Source: Membranipora membranacea
Taxonomy: Eukaryota > Bryozoa > Gymnolaemata > Cheilostomatida > Membraniporidae
DNA length: 64,000 bases
Direction: 5' to 3'
Assembly: GCA_914767715.1 (NCBI GenBank)
Contig: OU612065.1
Location: 3,350,001 to 3,414,000, forward strand
Shown: positions 58,101 to 64,000 of the stretch, piece after piece
Layout: each line of letters begins with the position of its first letter
Position numbering within the stretch: the first letter of the stretch is position 1
Notes under the pieces: model-generated
Database searches by the model: none
What the model saw: the letters and a program-made list of their open reading frames with translations, nothing else
Told to the model about the DNA's origin: nothing
Position numbers and translations under genes: made by a program

Positions 58101-61100
58101 TTACTTTTGTTAAGATGTAGGACTACATTCTAAAGTTGCCTGCATTCGGAGTTGCCCCTCTCTAGAATCCCAAAAAAAGGCCTTTGCTGGCTGCTTACCA
58201 GCAATCAGGGATGGAATTGAAATGCAGGCAAATAAGAGAAAACTCAGCTTATTTTGGTACAATAGACTCATGCAGCTCCTCTACCAGAAAGAAATGAAGT
58301 ATCATGATTGGATAGTGTGATATCAAAATTGTCATTGTTTATGGTTTTAGCTCAGCCTGTTTCGACGACGACAACCAGGTTTATTGAAATTAGTACTACA
58401 GTTAGTGGAGTTATCACAACTTCTCCAGGTATGACTGTCACTACCACATTTGGACCACCGATCACCACCGGTGGGGGTGTAGAGACAACCACAGCACCGA
58501 TAACACTATCTACCATACCTGGTACCACGACCACTGCACATGTATGTGAGGACAGGGAGGGTATGGATGACCCGGCTCTTATACTCGACAGCTGGCTGAC
58601 AGTTAGCAGCGGTGATCCTCTGCTGCTCAGACCAAGTTCTGCCGATAAGTGGAGTTCCTCACCTCAGGATGCTCAGCCTGTCATAACTATAGATCTGACT
58701 GACGCTCCTAACGCCCTTGTTTATGTAGACTCTCTCACTCTATCAGCTATAGCGGATGTTGAAGAATACACTGTCACAGTATTCACCCAAGAGGGCATTA
58801 TCCCTAACCAGCCCATCAAAGTGGAGGTTTGTTACCTACTCATCAATAACGTAATGTGACTCTGAGTTATTTGAAATACTTGAGCTGTGTTTTACGGAAT
58901 CTGCTTTTGATTTTTTTATGTATTTGTGTTTACTCAACACACATTCTTTACCTCAAATCAAAATGGTTTTATTTGCAGTCTGATCCACAAGTGCTCCCAA
59001 TAAGAGCAGAGGTATACAAACTGGAAATTACTCTGCAACCGATATTAGTTAACACCCCATTATCTACTTATGTGTCCGTACATGGGTGCTTTGAAGAATG
59101 TAAGTGAATGTATGGCAGTAGTATAGTACCAATTATAACAGGTTTTGTTTGTTCCGTATGTCATATTTGAGCTAAAGTTTGATTCATTGCTATGGAATCA
59201 TTTAGTGGACCAGCCTGTGTTGCAAATAATATTTCTTTGCATGTTTTCAGTACCACCGACAATGCCAACTATACCCACAACTATGAGAACAACATCACCA
59301 GGAGAAACAACCATGCCAGAAAATTGGTGTGACTTTCAGATGGGAATGAATGACCCTACCTTGGTCCCAGGCAGTTTTATTGAGGTGAGCTACATGCTTA
59401 TGATACTGGTCTTTTTCATTAGTTGTGTAATGTTTAGTAAGTACCTCATGTTAAAAGTGATGAGCAACAGGTAACATCATATATCCCGAGTATAAAGTGA
59501 ATCATCTGCATTCAGGAAGTCTTTCCTTGCTGTGGCATTTGGTAAGTTGGCTCATGGAATATGTTATTTTATTCACTAACCACTCTGAATATTTCAGGTA
59601 TCATCCGGTATAAAAGCTAATTTGAGGCCAAATTCTGAGGATCCGTGGGTAGCTGATGATGATATGATTCAGACGGTGAGCATCAAACTGACAGAATCAC
59701 CACTGGATGATCCTGTATATGTTAATCTTATCAAGCTTGAGGCGTTGGAGAATGTTGAGAAAATAAGAGTTCGTCTGGTGAAAGATGGAGTCGAAGAAAC
59801 TGTCAGAGTTGAGGAGGTGAGGCCCTCATCTATACACTAATATACCTAATATCATTATGGAAATCTTATGAATGATGTTTCTAATTACTATACAGATGTC
59901 GCCTCACAAATTAGTGCTTGCTCCTTGTCAACGTGAGCCAAATCGTTATCCCCACCAAATTATTCACCACTAATATGACACACTTTTCTCTCTAAAAGCA
60001 TCTCATAAAATATTTCACAATTTCCTATGAAATAATTTTTTAATTTGTCTGCTTTAATTTAGAAAAGGAAGAACATGATTCATTATATGTCGTTAACTTC
60101 TGGCGATCATTAATGCCATAGTTGTCATGTTTGTAAGGCCATGCCCTGATTAGTATGATAATGCTTGTGTTGTAGCCTGCTGAAGCTGACGTTGACTATG
60201 TTGTCAATGATAGTGGAAGTGTATTGGTGATATATCTGTACAGAGACCCAGCACCAGGAGCTGGTCCCATCACAGCTAAGCTGCATGTGGAGGCATGCTT
60301 TGAGATAGTAGAGCTAACTACAGCAGGGACAACACCCGTCGGTGAGACGACAACACAAGGTGGAACACAGACTACACCAGAAGCTCCAATCACAACTGGT
60401 GTAGCCTCAACCCAAGGAGAAGGACCGACAACAACTGAAGTTCTGCCAACTACACCTGGTGAAGGTACTACACCTGGTACAACACAAGGCGAAGAGCTCA
60501 CAACACCTGAGGTTCTGCCAACAACAACTTCGGGCTGTGTTTATGTGGATGGTATGTCTGATTTGTCACTCATACCCAGCTCCATGATACTCACAACTGA
60601 TGGCTCTGACAAAAATGACCTGCGACCTGGCTCAGCTCAGCCGTGGAGCTCTAACCCATCACCTGGTGTTACCCCTGCTGTTGAGGTCACACTTAGTGAG
60701 GCAGGCGTGCCAGTTGAGGTCAATGAACTTCGCTTCCCTACTCTGAGCAATGCTGAGGTGGTCATTGTGTCTGTCAAATTTACAACTACTGGCGATTGGA
60801 ATCTAGTGGCTTCAAGTGATGCATATGGACCAGATTTCAAGCCTAGCTCAGGATTTCAACTCATATTTCAAGGTGTAGGTGTTGTTGGTGTCAAACTTGA
60901 GATTGAGCCAACTGATGTTGGAAGCTCTGTTGATATTCGCCTCGTTGTTGAAGCCTGCTTTGAAGGCGCAACACCTGCAACAACTGCTCAGCCGGGGACC
61001 ACAACCCCAGGAGCAACAGGTGAGACTGTAACTACCGGTGGAGAGACTACAACCCCACCAATGTGTGAGCATGTAAATGGGATGGCTGACCCTACGCTCA

Positions 61101-64000
61101 TTCCAAGTTCGTCCATCTCAACCACAGAGGGGTCAAATAAAGAAGATCTTCGTCCTGACTCTCTTCAGCCATGGACATCAGAAGTAAACCCCGATGTAAA
61201 CCCTTCTGTAGAAATAACCCTTGGCAAGGATGGTGAGGTTGTGGAGGTATCAGAGATAAGATATCCCTCTCTCACTAACACAGATGAGTGTATAGTGTAT
61301 GTACAGCTATCTCCAGGTGACGACTGGATAGAAGTGGTACGTAGCTCACAGTATGGACCGGATTTTGTACCTGGACCAGGACTGCTCATGGAGTTTCACG
61401 GTGTTGTGAAAGTTTCTGCAGTCAAACTTGAGTTTGTACCAGAAGATCCAACTGCTGCTGTGGAGGTCCGCCTTGAGGTTAAAGCTTGTTTCACTGGAGG
61501 CACAACACTTCCTGCTGAAACAACTCCTACAGCAGGTACTACAGTGGGAGTTGAGACAACTCCTGGTGCTGGCACAACCACTGCTGAGGAAACAACTACA
61601 GCTCCTCTGCTCATCACTACCGAAATCCCCTGTGTCAAAGTGGATGGAATGGAGGATCCTCAGCTCATACCAGACAGCTGGTTGGAAGTATCCTCAGGCT
61701 CCCCTGTAGATCTGAGACCTGATGATGCTATCCCCTGGACTTCATCAGCTGGAGACACTCAGCCACGCATCACCATCGACTTACTGGATGTACCTGAACC
61801 GCTGGTGTTTGTAGAAAATATTGAGCTAACAAATCTTGACAACACTGAATCCTATCAAGTTACTGTGTACAATGAGGGTACACGATTAGACAATGATCCT
61901 ACAGATGTACAGGTATTTTATGTTCTCCAAACTCTCTAAGAATGTGTTCTGTGTTATGCATATTATACATTTTATCCATATCTGTAAAACTCATGATAGC
62001 CTAGTTCTTTCAACACACTCCTAGTACATGTTATTGTTTTCGTAGGGAGAAGATTCTCAATTTCCTGTTCGTGACAATGTATGGAAACTGGAAATTACTT
62101 TCACAAAGACAGATGATAATCTGCCTGTGTCAGCTGATGTCTCTGTAACTGGATGTTTCAAGCAGTGTGAGTACTTGGTAAAACCTGAATTCTCTATGGA
62201 TGTATCAATGAATTTTCAGCGAAACACTTTACATAATTACTTTGTGTGTTCCAAAACACATGCGTATATTGCAATCTGCATTCAGACATATATATGTATA
62301 AAAAGCTGTTTAACATAAATGTATACTGCCATATATATACATTATCCTAATTGATGAAATGTTTGTTTGTGTTTTAAAGTGATCCTTATAATAAGATTGA
62401 TGCTGATTGCAGCTCCATAGTAGATAGATATGCCCATAAAAAACTGGCTTTATTGTGCTTGCATTAATCTATAATCAACATTTTGCCAACTGATGAGTTT
62501 TATCACATTTTGTTGTAGTGTTGACAACCACACCGCTACCAACACAAGGAACCACATCGGAAGGGGAAATAACTACCCCAACTACCACAAGTCCAGCTGA
62601 AGTATGTGAACGCGTGCTCGGTATGGATGATCCTCAACTCGTCCCTGATCGGTTCATTGAGGTATGATAGAGAAACAGATTTTATTATGATATGTACCGA
62701 TTTAAATGCTAAGCTACATAAAGTTGTCAACAGTATTGGTAGGTGAGAAAATTGAGCTTTCAATCAGCATTATCAAATAATTACTTCCATCTGATGGAGG
62801 CTTGCATAAATACATACCACCGATGCTTTGTTGTTTGATGAGAATATTTGGAACTTTTTGATAAGGTCACATCAGGAGATAAGAGTGATATAAGACCAGA
62901 GGCCGACACTCCCTGGACAGGTAGTGATGATGTTATACAAATCATAAAGGTGACCGTCTCAGAAGATCCAGAGGAGCCAACATATGTCGAATCAGTCACT
63001 GTGGCAACTCTGGAAAATGTGGATGAGCTCGAAATACGCAAAGTGAAAACTTTGGGCGGACCAGAAGAGATTATCGAGAGGGATGAGGTTAGATTTGTGT
63101 ATATATGAGTGTCTTTATATTTTTTTGCAACAGTACAGTGTCATGATTTGGGAGAAGTCTTTATATCATATTTTATGACCATTGGAGAAAACCAACAAAA
63201 ATTATTAACCGTTTATTGTTTTACAGAACCCAGAACCAAATAAAGTTTATGAGGTTGATGAGTCGCTGTTTGCTGTCATAATCGTGCTGATCAAAGATGT
63301 GGAATCGAGCGATCCAGCCCAGGCCCAGTTTGATCTGTTAGCCTGCTTCAAACCTGTACAAGAAACGACAACATCAGCTGAGGCAACAACTCCAGGTGGG
63401 CCTTCCACTTCTCCTGGAGCAGTTACTGAGGTAACTATTACTCCAGGAGGTACAACCCCTGCTGAGACAACTTCAGCTGTAGAAGAAACTACTCCTGTAC
63501 CAGGCACTACAACCACTGAGAAACCATGTCCCATAGTAGAGGGCATGGATGAGCCTCAGCTTATACCTGATGACTGGATAACTGTCTCATCTGGTTCTCC
63601 TGAAGATATCAGACCTGACTCAGAGAATCCCTGGACGTCTGATCCAACTGATCCCGCTCCAGAAATCATCATTGACCTGCTCAACACTCCAGAACCATTT
63701 GAATATGTGGAGAGCATAACTCTGACTAAGTTAGAGAATGTTGATACTTATGAGGTAACAGTTTTCTCTGAGGACAAAACAGAGACTAGTGCACCTGTGC
63801 CAGCTGAGGTGAGTAAATATCTTTTGATAAAAACATGTGAAAATGCAGCCCTCCTGTTTCTTTTGTGAGCTCAAAATTAAATTATTTAACAGGGCTTCTG
63901 CACAAGTCCGTTACAGGCACATCAGCCATGATTGTATCAATGAGTTGTTACTTTCAACACCTCTGACCTTAAAAACGCTACAGCCTTGATCGAGTGACTG
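46181..64000 (+). CDS. SCO-spondin/VWF-like mucin-type glycoprotein, 5' 41 exons (runs off window)
   Basis: Exons: 46181-46266, 46402-46602, 46774-46940, 47256-47417, 47662-47852, 48127-48247, 48588-48761, 48986-49071, 49234-49347, 49530-49692, 49892-50132, 50280-50421, 50606-50746, 51065-51244, 51377-51550, 51814-52048, 52245-52494, 52663-52855, 52992-53083, 53308-53521, 53718-53898, 54064-54287, 54533-54675, 55002-55111, 55254-55403, 55554-55647, 55876-56042, 56257-56373, 56808-56930, 57149-57277, 57544-57654, 57940-58056, 58351-58826, 58979-59099, 59251-59384, 59598-59816, 60176-61912, 62046-62166, 62519-62661, 62866-63087, 63227-63808. That is 2916 codons with consistent phases. Domains in order: signal peptide (1-20), EMI (about 30-108), EGF, TB-like Cys module, D1 (VWD from about 219, C8 396-488, TIL), D2 (VWD about 583-781, C8, TIL), D' module (about 943-1045), D3 (VWD starting [15 protein letters not shown]8, TIL), six LDLa repeats (about 1410-1664), then Thr-rich linkers alternating with F5/8C-like domains. 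This order is that of SCO-spondin before its thrombospondin repeats. It should be a secreted, disulfide-linked, O-glycosylated matrix or mucus protein. Confidence 0.9.
48751..49125 (+). repeat. Repeated splice-donor-like motif in intron 7
   Basis: The sequence around the exon 7 donor (CCTCAGCAGTAAGT at 48753-48766) recurs in degraded form at about 48809-48822, 48837-48848 and, in the next intron, 49108-49121. The copies look like local duplications carrying extra potential donors. Confidence 0.6.
49698..49733. repeat. Three tandem copies of an 11-bp unit in intron 10
   Basis: TCAATCACCTC repeats three times with one variant (ACTTC), immediately after the exon 10 splice donor. Confidence 0.75.
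55876..58056 (+). other. Six LDL receptor class A repeats, mostly one per exon
   Basis: Exons 27-32 each carry one LDLa module of six cysteines with the calcium-binding acidic end (for example [32 protein letters not shown]). All five borders between these exons are in phase 1, the arrangement that permits exon duplication. The fifth, in exon 31, is compact and has extra cysteines ([14 protein letters not shown]). This block sits in the protein directly between D3 and the mucin-like part. Confidence 0.88.
57785..57832. repeat. Short tandem repeat in intron 31
   Basis: Units of CACTTGGATAAAT and CACTTGGATAT alternate four times. Intronic, with no coding role. Confidence 0.75.
58545..63808 (+). 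repeat. Tandem of seven or more F5/8C-like domains with Thr/Pro-rich linkers
   Basis: Domains run from a starting Cys to a closing Cys: D1 58545 to about 59088, D2 59328-60298, D3 60536-60958, D4 61074-61489, D5 61631-62156, D6 62605-63346, D7 63527 onward past the edge. Each opens with a GM.DP.L.P.S pattern and an LRP...W block, continues with alternating hydrophobic strands, and closes with a Cys-Phe motif (EACFE, TGCFK, LACFK). The pattern fits a divergent discoidin fold. Linkers are rich in Thr, Pro, Ser and Gly (for example [17 protein letters not shown]), so heavy O-glycosylation is likely. D1, D5 and D7 (class A), D2 and D6 (class B), and D3 and D4 (class C) group by sequence and exon layout. 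Confidence 0.8.

Noticed and set aside
58352-58534. Val-rich minus-strand open frame (and similar ones near 60196-60501, 61396-61638 and 63247-63546).
   Set aside because: They are reverse-strand shadows of the Thr/Pro-rich linkers in the giant gene.

Overview
The window looks like nuclear DNA from a non-vertebrate animal. It is AT-rich, and its genes are split by many GT-AG introns, mostly 0.1-1 kb long and a few over 2 kb. The proteins are metazoan: collagen prolyl 4-hydroxylase, an immunoglobulin-domain protein, mitochondrial threonine dehydrogenase and an SCO-spondin-like extracellular giant. Several degenerate non-LTR retrotransposons and small inverted-repeat elements lie between and inside them. 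I cannot name the phylum from sequence alone; a sponge, cnidarian or other marine invertebrate would fit. All gene models were built by hand from splice signals, reading phase and family similarity.

Layout. 54-1696 (+): the last five exons of a collagen prolyl 4-hydroxylase alpha subunit gene whose 5' part is outside the window. 1.7-13.6 kb: a repeat-rich interval with three reverse-transcriptase relics. These are a short C-terminal piece near 2.65-3.58 kb, an RTE-like element at 5.88-8.43 kb that has been split by another LINE fragment, and a CR1-like element at about 9.5-12.7 kb with few frame breaks. 13606-22131 (+): a complete 13-exon prolyl 4-hydroxylase alpha gene (544 aa). Its last five exons match the first gene in length and phase, so the two are a tandem pair. 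24562-29531 (-): a seven-exon secreted protein with three Ig domains (375 aa), convergent with the hydroxylase gene. 29.5-37.1 kb: no convincing gene, one LINE relic. 37137-43748 (+): a complete nine-exon L-threonine 3-dehydrogenase (356 aa) whose third intron carries two inverted-repeat elements. 45476-45935 (+): a possible two-exon gene for a 56-residue protein. 46181 to beyond the right edge (+): 41 exons of an SCO-spondin/VWF-type protein (2916 residues so far).

The last gene has a TATA box and a CRE-type palindrome just upstream. Its product starts with a signal peptide and continues EMI, EGF, TB-like, D1, D2, D'-D3 (VWD-C8-TIL), six LDL receptor class A repeats, and then at least seven divergent F5/8 type C (discoidin-like) domains separated by Thr/Pro-rich mucin-like linkers. 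The discoidin-like units fall into three exon-structure classes in the order A-B-C-C-A-B-A.

Themes. The hydroxylases, the Ig protein and the SCO-spondin-like protein all belong to the secretory or extracellular-matrix world, but nothing shows that they are co-regulated. The least expected material is in the mobile DNA. One palindromic element family has clear 9-bp target duplications at two sites. A second family has about 122-bp terminal inverted repeats, TTAA flanks and a tRNA-like internal promoter, also at two sites.
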